From contig JAHXHT010000038.1 of assembly GCA_025656435.1 (NCBI GenBank), forward strand, positions 1-13,301: DNA of 13,301 nucleotides, in the 5' to 3' direction. This document shows, one piece after another, positions 1 through 8,219 of the stretch. The position numbers were made by a program, and so were the translations under genes. Under the pieces are notes generated by a model, which saw only the letters and a program-made list of their open reading frames with translations, was not told the DNA's origin and did no database searches. The DNA is from Candidatus Thiodiazotropha sp. (ex Gloverina cf. vestifex) (GTDB lineage: Bacteria > Pseudomonadota > Gammaproteobacteria > Chromatiales > Chromatiaceae). Position 1 is the stretch's first letter, and each line of letters opens with the position of its first letter.

Positions 1-87
1 TAACAGTCACAATTACGGCCATACAACCGCGCCTACGCCTATCGGGGACTAATCGCCTCGGCTTTCAGCCTTCCATGGCGATCAGCG
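1..87. repeat. Left arm of a long inverted repeat (partner 13212-13298)
   Basis: The 87 bases here are the reverse complement of 13212-13298 with one mismatch (position 58 versus 13241). Homology stops sharply after position 87. On the outer side the repeat runs into the window edge, so its full length is unknown. Each arm is non-coding and can fold: an ATCGCC/GGCGAT stem encloses a GGCT-GAA-AGCC hairpin, and a competing CGGGG/CCCCG hairpin overlaps it. It also holds a tandem TAGGCG pair. It carries no transposase and interrupts no gene, so a dispersed intergenic repeat or MITE-like element is the likeliest identity. I do not recognise the family. Confidence 0.9.
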
Positions 88-257
88 TATGCTGAATCAC
101 ATTTTTCACAACTGGGCAGGTCACTCGTATTTCTCTCTTATTGCCTAACAGGGAATGATCTACTTGGCCCTGCTTTCAGATTATGCCATCAATATTAACT
201 ATGAAGACCTCTTTCATTCCTGATTTTTTTCTCTTCTACTAAACAGATTGTGTCGAC

Positions 258-1136
258 TCAAATCTCCGCCAACAATCGATCGATCATCGAACTCGCCTGC
301 CCCAGATAACCGCTGCCGAACAGATTCAGATGGTTGAGGATATGGTAGAGGTTGTAGAGTACTTTACGGGTTGAGTATCCGGATTCCAGCGGCCATGACT
401 CCCGATAGGCATCGTAGAAGGCGTTACCGAACCCGCCGAAGAGTTCTGTCATGGCCAGGTCAGCCTCGCGGTCGCCGTAGTAGACAGCAGGATCGTAGAT
501 GACCGGGTTGCCTTCTTGATCGTAGGCCATGTTGCCACCCCAAAGGTCTCCGTGGAAGAGTGACGATTGGGGTTCGTGATCAATCAATACATGGAAGCCT
601 TCCAACAGCCGTTCGCCGCTACGCTGGAGACTGCCGCCGTAGCCGTTGCGGGTGGCCAGTTTCAGTTGGAAGCCGAGCCGTTGATCGTGCCAGAAGTCGA
701 TCCAGCTATTGTTCGGTTTATTGGGTTGAGGCGTGGAGCCGATGGTGTTGTCACCATGCCAGCCGAAACTTTTCCAGCTCGCCCGGTGCATTTCAGCCAG
801 TTGCCGGCCCGCTTTCGCACTGCCGTCCCGGCCGGCGTGCCCCATATCTATATATTCCATTACCAGATAGGGCTGCCCTTCGGCGATGCCGCTGCAGAGG
901 GGTTTGGGCACCCGGATGGTTTGGGTTTCCGACATGGCCTGGAGCCCGTCGGACTCCGCCTCGAACATGTCTATCAGGGAGGCGCTGTTCAGTTTGACGA
1001 AGTAGGCCCGATCCCCATCCATCAGGCGAACCGCCGTGTTGATACAACCGCCACCGATGTGCCTGGGCTCCAGGGGGTCGAAGCGTGTGCCGGTGACCTG
1101 GGCGATGTGTTCCGCGATGATCTGCCATGGTTGCAT
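258..1136 (-). CDS. Fructosamine/ketosamine-3-kinase family protein
   Basis: This is a 292-residue member of the FN3K (aminoglycoside-phosphotransferase-like) kinase family. Characterised members phosphorylate sugar adducts on amines so that they break down, a cytoplasmic protein-repair or metabolite-repair role. Visible motifs are a glycine-rich loop HIGGGCINTAVRL (about 26-38), the ATP-contacting lysine K48 in YFVKLN, the catalytic loop HGDLWGGN (195-202, catalytic D197), and the metal-binding and family signature YDPAVYYGDREADLAMTEL (214-232, D215). Length matches the family. I chose the ATG at 1136 because AAGGAG lies 8 nt upstream. The GTG at 1145 sits directly against that ribosome site and is too close to it. 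The gene diverges from priA across about 440 bp. No terminator is evident downstream. The family call is strong, but the true substrate is unknown, as for most bacterial homologues. Confidence 0.93.
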   Translation of the reverse strand: MQPWQIIAEHIAQVTGTRFDPLEPRHIGGGCINTAVRLMDGDRAYFVKLNSASLIDMFEAESDGLQAMSETQTIRVPKPLCSGIAEGQPYLVMEYIDMGHAGRDGSAKAGRQLAEMHRASWKSFGWHGDNTIGSTPQPNKPNNSWIDFWHDQRLGFQLKLATRNGYGGSLQRSGERLLEGFHVLIDHEPQSSLFHGDLWGGNMAYDQEGNPVIYDPAVYYGDREADLAMTELFGGFGNAFYDAYRESWPLESGYSTRKVLYNLYHILNHLNLFGSGYLGQASSMIDRLLAEI

Positions 1137-1575
1137 GAGCCGCACTCCTTTTCGACGGTCGGTGCCTGATCAGAATATCAGGCGAACCTACCGAATGTCT
1201 CTTTTTTACGACACCAAAGAAATAGCCGAGTTTTTAGCTCTGTTTTTCTGGTATGTAAGTGGTTACTGACCGATTGACTGAAGGTTTATGCACATCGTTA
1301 AGATTGTTGCAACACAATATTCATGGTTAATACCTCACCACACCATAAGCATGCATTAATATAGCGCAACTCTTTGTTATAAAAGAACTTAACAAAGTTG
1401 TTGAATATTTGGTCAATTCAACACAATTCCAATACAAACAACGCTTTCACGGCTTTCACCGGATATTATGCACAAAGTTATCCACATGATCTGTGGAAAA
1501 ACCCTTTTCGCATGTCAGGACAGTCACTTAACCATTTTTAGACCGATTTTTTTGCAACCATGATACAGTCGCGCC
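1137..1575. promoter_or_regulatory. Divergent AT-rich intergenic region between FN3K gene and priA, with DnaA boxes
   Basis: This 439-bp gap contains no convincing gene. It must hold both divergent promoters, but I could not assign -35/-10 pairs with confidence. Three exact matches to the DnaA-box consensus TTATNCACA occur on the plus strand: TTATGCACA at 1286-1294, TTATGCACA at 1466-1474 and TTATCCACA at 1478-1486. The last two start 12 bp apart. A one-mismatch box, TTTTCCACA, lies on the minus strand at 1492-1500. Between the outer boxes the sequence is visibly AT-rich and has small inverted repeats: AACTT/AAGTT at 1386-1399, and GTTGAAT (1400-1406) with ATTCAAC (1416-1422). Either a DnaA-controlled promoter or an origin-like region is possible. 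Confidence 0.6.
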
Positions 1576-3783
1576 ATGGTTTCTGAGCCCATACTTCGCA
1601 TCGCCCTCTCCGGACCTTTACGCACCCTGTTCGACTATCTGATGCCCGTGGGCATGTCTCAATTGCCCACCATCGGCACCCGCTTTCAGGTACCCTTCGG
1701 CAGAGGCGGCCGGACTGGTCTCTTGGTAGGTATCAGCAACAGCAGTGAGCTACCCCGGGAACGTCTCAAGCGGGCGACCAGGCAACTCGACGATGGGCCG
1801 CTGCTGAACGAGAAGGAGATGCGGCTGCTGCAGTGGGCTGCAGACTACTATCAGCACCCGCTGGGGGATGTGGTCTTTCAGGCATTGCCGGTCAATCTTC
1901 GCAAGACGCGATCAATCTCTTTGGCCCGGCCCGAGGCATGGCGGCTATCAGCCACCGGTCGGCAGGCCGATATTGAAAAGCTCTCCCGCGCACCCAAGCA
2001 ACTGGCCGTGATGCAGACCTTGTCGGTCCATGCTGACGGGCTATTAAAGGCTGAACTCATTGAGTCGTCAGGTGCTTCGGATAGTGTTTTGCGTAGTCTC
2101 AATGCGCGGGGCTGGATCGAGCGCTGTCATCTGACACCATCGAATCAATGCGATGATAACGAACACCTTCGGCATCCGTTAAACCCGGCCCAACAGGCTG
2201 CTGTCGATCAGGCCAGCGCCAAGTTGAATGAATTCATACCCTTTCTGTTGAACGGTGTGACCGGCAGTGGCAAGACCGAGGTCTATTTGTGTCTAATCGA
2301 AGCCGCTGTGGCTCAGGGACGACAGGCGCTGGTGCTGGTACCGGAGATCGGTCTGACCCCGCAACTGATGGACCGTTTCAGAAGGCGTCTCGGTCACCGG
2401 GTTGCCCTGCTCCATTCCGCGTTGGCGGATGGTGAGCGCGAGGCGGTCTGGCATGACCTGCGCCTTGGCAATAAACAGGTGTTACTGGGGACCCGTTCGG
2501 CTGTCTTCACTCCTATGCCCGATCTTGGGCTGGTGGTGGTCGACGAGGAACATGATCTCTCCTATAAACAGCAGGAGGGTTTTCGATACTCCGCTCGTGA
2601 TCTGGCTTTGGTTCGGGGACAGCAGGCCGGTTGTCCGGTGTTGCTCGGTTCGGCAACCCCTTCCCTGGAGTCGTTGCGTAATGCCGAAGAGGGCCGCTAC
2701 CAACAACTCGATCTGCCGAACCGGGTGGCCGATGCCAGCCTGCCCGACATGCATCTCATCGACATCCGATCCGTGCCGCTGGATGGCGGTCTCTCACCGG
2801 CCATGATCAACGAGATCAGGACAGCCCTCCCCAATAAAGAGCAGGTGATGTTGTTTCTCAACCGGCGCGGCTATGCGCCCATGCTGACCTGCCACGCCTG
2901 TGGCTGGCTGACCGATTGTCCTCGCTGCGACGCCCGCATGACCCACCATCGAAAGCAGAATATGCTCTGGTGCCACCATTGCGGCCATCAGCGTCGTGTG
3001 CCTCAGCAGTGTCCCGAATGCGGCAGCCCGGATCTTCGCGCCATCGGCCAGGGTACGGAACAGATTGAGGACCGACTGGGAAATCTTTTTCCTGGGGTGC
3101 CGCTGGCGAGAATCGACAAGGACTCCACCAGTCGTAAGGGGGCATTGGAAAAACTCCTCGATGGCATTCACTCAGGCGCCTATCCGCTGCTGCTGGGTAC
3201 ACAGATGCTGGCTAAGGGACACCACTTTCCTGACGTCACTCTGGTGGGAATACTCGATGTGGATCAGGGTCTGTTCGGCGCCGACTATCGGGCGTCGGAG
3301 AGAATGGCGCAATTGATCCTACAGGTAGCTGGGCGGGCAGGACGGGCGGCACGTCCAGGGCGGGTGCTGATCCAGACCCGTCACCCCGAACATCCTCTGA
3401 TGCAGATACTGACTCGACAAGGATATGGCGCCTTCTCCAAAGAGGCTTTGGCTGAACGTCGGCTTGCACTCCTGCCTCCTTTTTCTCACCAGGTATTGAT
3501 CCGGGCGGAGTCGACCAAGGCGAATGATCCCATCGAGTTTCTTCACCGCGCAGCAACCGTAGGCAAGTCACTGAACGGTGCCGATCAGATTGAGCTTTGG
3601 GGGCCGGTACCGGCGCCAATGGAGCGCAGGGCGGGTCGTATACGGGCCCATCTGCTGGTGCAGTCGAGTCAGCGCAAGCCGCTGCACCAATGGCTTGCCC
3701 AGTGGGTACCGGAATTGATCACGCTCCCTGAGGCGCGCAAAGTCCGCTGGTCTATCGATGTGGATCCGATGGAGATGCTTTAG
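1576..3783 (+). CDS. priA: Primosomal protein N' (replication restart helicase PriA)
   Basis: PriA is the 3'-to-5' superfamily 2 DNA helicase that recognises stalled forks and loads DnaB through PriB/DnaT. The 735-residue length is normal. The N-terminal DNA-binding part (LSGPLRTLFDYLMPVGM near the start) is followed by the helicase core: Walker A GVTGSGKT at 227-234, Walker B DEEH at 323-326, and the following YKQQEGFRYSARDLA segment. The inserted zinc-binding region has all eight expected cysteines (439, 442, 448, 451, 466, 469, 479, 482). Downstream are the late helicase motifs, including GTQMLAKGHHFPDVTLV and QVAGRAGR. No clear ribosome site precedes the ATG at 1576, but the N-terminus aligns with known PriA proteins. 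The gene converges on phoU with a 40-bp gap. In Pseudomonas, priA is followed directly by argS; here the phosphate block lies between them. Confidence 0.98.
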   Translation: MVSEPILRIALSGPLRTLFDYLMPVGMSQLPTIGTRFQVPFGRGGRTGLLVGISNSSELPRERLKRATRQLDDGPLLNEKEMRLLQWAADYYQHPLGDVVFQALPVNLRKTRSISLARPEAWRLSATGRQADIEKLSRAPKQLAVMQTLSVHADGLLKAELIESSGASDSVLRSLNARGWIERCHLTPSNQCDDNEHLRHPLNPAQQAAVDQASAKLNEFIPFLLNGVTGSGKTEVYLCLIEAAVAQGRQALVLVPEIGLTPQLMDRFRRRLGHRVALLHSALADGEREAVWHDLRLGNKQVLLGTRSAVFTPMPDLGLVVVDEEHDLSYKQQEGFRYSARDLALVRGQQAGCPVLLGSATPSLESLRNAEEGRYQQLDLPNRVADASLPDMHLIDIRSVPLDGGLSPAMINEIRTALPNKEQVMLFLNRRGYAPMLTCHACGWLTDCPRCDARMTHHRKQNMLWCHHCGHQRRVPQQCPECGSPDLRAIGQGTEQIEDRLGNLFPGVPLARIDKDSTSRKGALEKLLDGIHSGAYPLLLGTQMLAKGHHFPDVTLVGILDVDQGLFGADYRASERMAQLILQVAGRAGRAARPGRVLIQTRHPEHPLMQILTRQGYGAFSKEALAERRLALLPPFSHQVLIRAESTKANDPIEFLHRAATVGKSLNGADQIELWGPVPAPMERRAGRIRAHLLVQSSQRKPLHQWLAQWVPELITLPEARKVRWSIDVDPMEML

Positions 3784-3823
3784 ATTTTATTGATGCGGCC
3801 TGACGCACCTTCTCTAAAACAAA

Positions 3824-4549
3824 TCAAAGCCTATCGGCAATCTCTGCTGCAATCATATTGAGATCCTCATGGCGCACATCCTTGCCGGTGACGAGGAAGA
3901 TCACGAAACCGCCGATGTTCTTCGCATGACCACCGATACGCTCCAATGCCCGAAGCGCGAGCACGATATCAACGGCATGACCGACACTTCTGGAATCTTC
4001 CATGATAAAGGTTGAGAGACGCCGCAGGGCATCGCGAAACTCTTCATAGAGCGTCTCGTCTCTTTTGATCACTTCCAAAGCTTTATGCAGATTCAACTCG
4101 GAGAATGCCTCCAGACTCTGCACCAACATCTGGTCAACGAATTCCGCCATGCTGTAGATATCACGCAGAATCTCATTGCCCGGCGGGGTCTTGCCGTTGT
4201 CGAAAAAGTGGATAGTGAGATTGGCGATCTTTCGTGCCTCGTCACCTACCCGCTCAAGGTCTGCGATTGTCTTCTGTACGGTGAGGATATCACGCAAGTC
4301 CTTGGCCACGGGTTGACGCTTGGCGATGAGCCGGATGATCTCTTCGTCAGCCTGTACATCGATTGCGTTCAATTTCTGATCACGGTCGATGACCTGGCCG
4401 GCCGCCTTGGTATCTTCTTCCTTCAGGGTCTTGACCGCACGCCGCAACTGATCCAATCCCAACTCACCCAGTTTGATTGCCAACTGGTTGATGGTCTTCA
4501 ACTCTTGATTGTAGGCCTTTACGGTATGTCCGCTAATCATCTCATTCAT
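3824..4549 (-). CDS. phoU: Phosphate signalling/transport regulator PhoU
   Basis: PhoU is a cytoplasmic helical protein that connects the PstSCAB transporter to the PhoR/PhoB system and represses it when phosphate is plentiful. The 241-residue length fits the family. Two PhoU repeats are visible. The first contains ADEEIIRLIAKRQPVAKDLR and LERVGDEARKI. The second contains YEEFRDALRRLSTFIMEDSR and LERIGGHAKNI. In the second repeat the usual ERIGD is ERIGG: residue 207 is Gly (GGT, 3929-3931) instead of Asp, one base from GAT. This position belongs to a metal-cluster motif in structurally studied homologues. The ATG at 4549 follows pstB by 13 bp, with a moderate GGTGAG site overlapping the pstB end. 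It is the last gene of the pst operon. Confidence 0.97.
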   Translation of the reverse strand: MNEMISGHTVKAYNQELKTINQLAIKLGELGLDQLRRAVKTLKEEDTKAAGQVIDRDQKLNAIDVQADEEIIRLIAKRQPVAKDLRDILTVQKTIADLERVGDEARKIANLTIHFFDNGKTPPGNEILRDIYSMAEFVDQMLVQSLEAFSELNLHKALEVIKRDETLYEEFRDALRRLSTFIMEDSRSVGHAVDIVLALRALERIGGHAKNIGGFVIFLVTGKDVRHEDLNMIAAEIADRL

Positions 4550-4562
4550 GCTCTGCTCACCA

Positions 4563-5447
4563 TCAGCCGAAGCGGCCGGTTATATAGTCTTCCGTCAGTC
4601 TGTGTCGCGGGGCAGTGAAGATTTGGTCCGTCTCTCCCACTTCGATCAATTTGCCGAGATGAAAATAGGCCGTGCGTTGACTCACCCGTGCCGCCTGCTG
4701 CATGGCGTGGGTGACGATGGCGATCGTATAGTTCTCGCGCAGCTCATCGATCAACTCTTCGATTTTTGCCGTGGCGATGGGGTCGAGTGCCGAACAGGGT
4801 TCGTCCATCAGAATCACCTCCGGGCTCACCGCAATGGCGCGGGCAATACAGAGGCGCTGTTGCTGTCCACCGGAGAGACCGGTACCCGGATGGTCGAGAC
4901 GATCCTTGACCTCTTCCCAGAGACCCGCTTTTTTCAGCGAAGTCTCGACGATCTCATCGAGATGATCCTTGTTGTCGTTCAGTCCGTGGATTCTCGGACC
5001 ATAACCGATGTTGTCGTAGATCGATTTGGGAAAAGGGTTTGGTTTTTGGAACACCATACCCACGCTTGCGCGCAGGGGAACAACGTCGAGTCCGCCGTCA
5101 TAAATATCCTGACCCTCCATCTTGATCTGGCCGGTGACCTTGCAGATGTCGATGGTGTCATTCATGCGATTGAGGCAACGCAGAAAGGTCGACTTGCCAC
5201 AACCGGATGGGCCGATCATTGAGATCACCTGGTGTTTGGCAATATCAAGATCGATATCGAATATCGCCTGCTTGTCGCCATAGTAGACATTGACGTTACG
5301 ACAGGTCATGCGGGGATCATCCACATAGATGTCGCCGACGGTGCCGCTACTTTGACTCTCTTTCAAAACTTGCATACCGACCTCTGCACCTGAGCCTGTC
5401 TTTAGCTCACGGGCAATCGTGCTACTACGGTTGATCACTTCATCCAC
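4563..5447 (-). CDS. pstB: Phosphate ABC transporter ATP-binding protein PstB
   Basis: PstB is the ATPase that powers high-affinity phosphate import through PstC and PstA at the inner membrane. Visible motifs are Walker A GPSGCGKST (79-87), the Q-loop region VGMVFQKPNPFP (129-140), the ABC signature LSGGQQQR (191-198) and Walker B VILMDEP (211-217). The PstB-type sequence continues with CSALDPIAT. At 294 residues it is longer than the usual roughly 257, with an extra N-terminal segment of about 45 residues before the conserved RNVNVYYGD start. The GTG start at 5447 is supported by GAGG 6 nt upstream. The internal ATG at Met47 has no ribosome site, so the extension looks real. The gap to pstA is 23 bp and to phoU 13 bp. 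Confidence 0.98.
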   Translation of the reverse strand: MDEVINRSSTIARELKTGSGAEVGMQVLKESQSSGTVGDIYVDDPRMTCRNVNVYYGDKQAIFDIDLDIAKHQVISMIGPSGCGKSTFLRCLNRMNDTIDICKVTGQIKMEGQDIYDGGLDVVPLRASVGMVFQKPNPFPKSIYDNIGYGPRIHGLNDNKDHLDEIVETSLKKAGLWEEVKDRLDHPGTGLSGGQQQRLCIARAIAVSPEVILMDEPCSALDPIATAKIEELIDELRENYTIAIVTHAMQQAARVSQRTAYFHLGKLIEVGETDQIFTAPRHRLTEDYITGRFG

Positions 5448-5470
5448 TTTTCACCTCGCTTGCGTCCTGC

Positions 5471-6772
5471 TCACCAGCGACGCTCAAATTTCTTTCTCAG
5501 CCAAACGGCCAGCAGGTTCATGCTGATCAAAAAGACCAGCAACACCATGATGGCTGCCGAGGTTCTTTCGACGAAAGCACGCTCAGGGCTGTCTGCCCAG
5601 AGATAGATCTGCACCGGCAGTACCGCAGACGGATCCATTGCGCCGCCTGGGATGTCCACAATGAATGCCACCATGCCGATCATGAGAAGCGGAGCTGTCT
5701 CACCCAGCGCCTGAGCCATGCCGATGATGGTGCCGGTCAGCATGCCGGGCAGCGCCAAAGGCAGCACATGATGGGTAATTGTCTGCATCGGTGACGCACC
5801 TACACCTAAGGCCGCTTCTCTAATTGAAGGCGGCACCGACTTGAGTGCAACACGGCTGGCGATGATGATGGTCGGCAGCGTCATCAGGGCGAGCACAAGA
5901 CCACCCACCAGGGGCACCGAGCGGGGCAGGCCGAAGAAGTTAATAAAAACCGCCAGGCCCAGCAGACCGAAAACAATGGACGGTACAGCTGCCAGATTGT
6001 TGATGTTGACCTCGATGAGATCGGTCCATCGATTCTTTGGTGCAACCTCTTCCAGATAGACCGCTGCTGCCACACCCACGGGAAAAGAGATAGCCAAACA
6101 GATCAGCAAGGTAAAGAAAGAACCAACGGCCGCACCCTTGATACCTGAGAGCTCCGGTTCACGCGAATCACCAGCAGCAAAGAAAGTGGTATTGAAACGT
6201 TTCTCGACACGCCCATCTTCCTGCATTCCCTGAATCCAGGACAGCTGGTCATCTTTGATACGCCGGTCGCTTTCAGGCAGGCTCAAGTCGATGTGGCCTT
6301 TGATGAGCATATCCACATCATCATCGGCAGGCACCCAGATGCTCTCCCGCTGACCGATCACCGACGGATCCTGCATGACCCGCTCACGTATCTGAAACGC
6401 GGCGCCGGTACTGATCAGCCCGTAGAGTTTCTTCTTATCGCGACGGTTAGTCACAGAGGGGAATAGCTCTCGCATGGTCGCTTTGACCAACCCGCCATAG
6501 TGACCGGCAGAGAGCACATCGGGATCGGTCTCTCCCACCGGCGCGATCACCTCAGGATCATAAAATACGTCCAGTTTGACGAAGGTCTGCTGGAATGCCG
6601 TGTAACCATTGGCGAAGATGCTGATAAAGAGGAACGAGACGAAAAGCAGTCCCATCAGAATAGCGCCCAGACCAAGTCGCTTGAAGTTTCTCTCCTGACG
6701 ATAGCGACGTGCCAGGCCCTTTTCGACCCGCGACATGCTGCGCTCATGCTGTTGTTGCTGCTGCTTATTCAT
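5471..6772 (-). CDS. pstA: Phosphate ABC transporter permease PstA (long form)
   Basis: PstA is one of the two inner-membrane permease subunits for phosphate. The 433-residue protein belongs to the long form that carries an N-terminal DUF3333-type region. A basic, Gln-rich start (five consecutive Gln) precedes a membrane segment (LGAILMGLLFVSFLFISIFANG), then a long, probably periplasmic segment of roughly 150 residues. The ABC permease domain follows, beginning near AAVGSFFTLLICLAISFPVG. The cytoplasmic EAA loop that contacts PstB reads EAALGVGASPMQTITHHVLP. I prefer the ATG at 6772, which overlaps the end of pstC by 8 bp (ATGAATAA) and suggests translational coupling. An in-frame GTG at 6781 would add three residues. 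Neither start has a good ribosome site. Confidence 0.95.
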   Translation of the reverse strand: MNKQQQQQHERSMSRVEKGLARRYRQERNFKRLGLGAILMGLLFVSFLFISIFANGYTAFQQTFVKLDVFYDPEVIAPVGETDPDVLSAGHYGGLVKATMRELFPSVTNRRDKKKLYGLISTGAAFQIRERVMQDPSVIGQRESIWVPADDDVDMLIKGHIDLSLPESDRRIKDDQLSWIQGMQEDGRVEKRFNTTFFAAGDSREPELSGIKGAAVGSFFTLLICLAISFPVGVAAAVYLEEVAPKNRWTDLIEVNINNLAAVPSIVFGLLGLAVFINFFGLPRSVPLVGGLVLALMTLPTIIIASRVALKSVPPSIREAALGVGASPMQTITHHVLPLALPGMLTGTIIGMAQALGETAPLLMIGMVAFIVDIPGGAMDPSAVLPVQIYLWADSPERAFVERTSAAIMVLLVFLISMNLLAVWLRKKFERRW

Positions 6773-8147
6773 ACTGTTCACGATATTTGCGCACGATATG
6801 CAGTGCGATCATGTTGAGGGCCAGGGTGATGACAAACAGCACCAGGGCCAGAGCAAACGCAGCCAGGGTCTTGGCACTGTCGAACTCCTGATCGCCGACC
6901 AGCAAAGTGACGATCTGCACCGTGACGGTGGTGACTGCTTCCAACGGATTGGCCGTGAGATTGGCGGAGAGCCCAGCAGCCATCACCACGATCATGGTTT
7001 CGCCGATGGCACGTGACACCGCCAGCAGAACACCGCCCACAATGCCAGGCAACGCCGCGGGAACAATCACCTGACGGATGGTCTCTGAACGGGTAGCACC
7101 CAGACCGTAAGAACCGTCCCGCATAGCCTGCGGCACCGCATTGATAACATCATCAGACAGGGATGAGACAAAGGGGATGATCATTATGCCCATGACCACT
7201 CCTGCCGCCAGCGCAGACTCGGATGAGACACCCAGACCCAATGTGGCCCCCATATCGCGAAAGAACGGCGCGACCGTCAATGCAGCGAAGAAGCCGTAAA
7301 CCACGGTTGGTATTCCTGCCAAGACTTCCAAGACCGGCTTGGCCAGACTGCGAAAATGGCGGCCGGCGTACTCGGCCATATAGATGGCGGACAACAACCC
7401 GATCGGTACCGCAACAACCATCGCGATCAGTGTAATCAGGAAAGTACCGGCAAACAGGGGAATGGCGCCAAAGACCCCCGAAGAGCCTACCTGATCAAGC
7501 CGGATGGCAGTCTGTGGCGACCACTCCAAACCAAAAATAAAATCTGTAACCGGAATCTGTTGAAAGAACCGGATCGACTCGAACAGCACCGACAAAACAA
7601 TGCCGATGGTAGTAAATATCGCCAGCGTGGAGCTGGAGAGGAGAAAGAAGTTCACCGCTTTCTCAACGCGATTTCTCGCCCGTTGCTGTCGGCTGATGGA
7701 ACGGTGTGCGATATAACCAGCCATGATCGCCAGCGAAAGCGCTACCACAAACATAGCCATGTTGCTGATGCTCTGCAGTCCCGCGTAGTGATCCGCCGCC
7801 TGCTGCATATTCTCGTCCACGGTGGTGGAGACGATATCGCCTGTGGCCAGATTGCGGATATCGTTGAGTACCAGGTTCAGGCGTTCCGGCGGCAGGTTTT
7901 GCGTTTCCTGCGGCAGCGAATCCACCACCAGACTGGTCACTACCGAACCTTCGAAAGAGATCCAGACAACCAGCAGCAGTATTGCCGGTATCCCACACCA
8001 GAGCGCGGTATGCAGTCCGTAGTAGGACGGCAGCGAATGCAGGTCTCTGACTCGGCCGGAGACCAGATTCAGAGAACGCTTCCTACCCAGGTAGTACGCC
8101 AGGGACATCAATCCTAACAGTACGATAATCAGTGTGGAGGTATGCAT
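6765..8147 (-). CDS. pstC: Phosphate ABC transporter permease PstC (long form)
   Basis: PstC is the second inner-membrane permease subunit for phosphate. At 460 residues it is well above the roughly 320 of E. coli PstC. It has an extra N-terminal half resembling the PstC_N/DUF3708 region: membrane segments near 5-20 and 45-66, a soluble stretch, then another near 128-148. The permease domain occupies the C-terminal half, with GVFGAIPLFAGTFLITLIAM, the conserved EVLAGIPTVVYGFFA, and the EAA-type loop DGSYGLGATRSETIRQVIVP. The ATG at 8147 has GGAAG 5 nt upstream. This start lies only 13 bp beyond the T-run of a strong terminator, so pstC is expressed only when that terminator is read through or from an unseen promoter. 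It overlaps pstA. Confidence 0.96.
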   Translation of the reverse strand: MHTSTLIIVLLGLMSLAYYLGRKRSLNLVSGRVRDLHSLPSYYGLHTALWCGIPAILLLVVWISFEGSVVTSLVVDSLPQETQNLPPERLNLVLNDIRNLATGDIVSTTVDENMQQAADHYAGLQSISNMAMFVVALSLAIMAGYIAHRSISRQQRARNRVEKAVNFFLLSSSTLAIFTTIGIVLSVLFESIRFFQQIPVTDFIFGLEWSPQTAIRLDQVGSSGVFGAIPLFAGTFLITLIAMVVAVPIGLLSAIYMAEYAGRHFRSLAKPVLEVLAGIPTVVYGFFAALTVAPFFRDMGATLGLGVSSESALAAGVVMGIMIIPFVSSLSDDVINAVPQAMRDGSYGLGATRSETIRQVIVPAALPGIVGGVLLAVSRAIGETMIVVMAAGLSANLTANPLEAVTTVTVQIVTLLVGDQEFDSAKTLAAFALALVLFVITLALNMIALHIVRKYREQYE

Positions 8148-8160
8148 TACAACTTCCAGT

Positions 8161-8198
8161 AAAAAAAAGCGGCTGTTTGTTACAACAAACAGCCGCTT
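8161..8198 (-). terminator. Intrinsic terminator between pstS and pstC
   Basis: Read on the minus strand, a perfect 15-bp inverted repeat (AAGCGGCTGTTTGTT and its complement, 2-nt centre) spans 8198-8167. It runs directly into eight T residues (8168-8161). It starts 21 bp after the pstS stop and ends 13 bp before the pstC start. This is a textbook rho-independent terminator, placed where partial termination would favour pstS mRNA over pstCAB-phoU mRNA. The hairpin can also protect the 3' end of a pstS-only transcript. Confidence 0.95.
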
Positions 8199-8219
8199 CC
8201 TTGCAGCTTAGTACCGGTA

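Noticed and set aside
88..257. A small gene or terminator between the left repeat arm and the FN3K gene
   Set aside because: There is no frame with a ribosome site. The only inverted repeat (CAGGG/CCCTG) has a 14-nt loop and no T-run.
567..1169. Plus-strand 200-residue frame opposite the FN3K gene
   Set aside because: The minus-strand frame has full kinase motifs and a ribosome site. This frame has no recognisable domain and is its shadow.
3784..3823. Bidirectional terminator between priA and phoU
   Set aside because: On the minus strand a 6-bp stem with one G-U pair (GGTGCG/CGCATC) is possible, but no T-run follows on either strand, so the support is too weak.
4548..5222. Plus-strand 224-residue frame opposite pstB
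   Set aside because: PstB on the other strand has every ABC ATPase motif; this frame has none.
7356..8117. Plus-strand 253-residue frame opposite pstC
   Set aside because: Its composition, rich in Arg, Gln and His, is typical of a frame antisense to membrane-protein codons. pstC is unambiguous.
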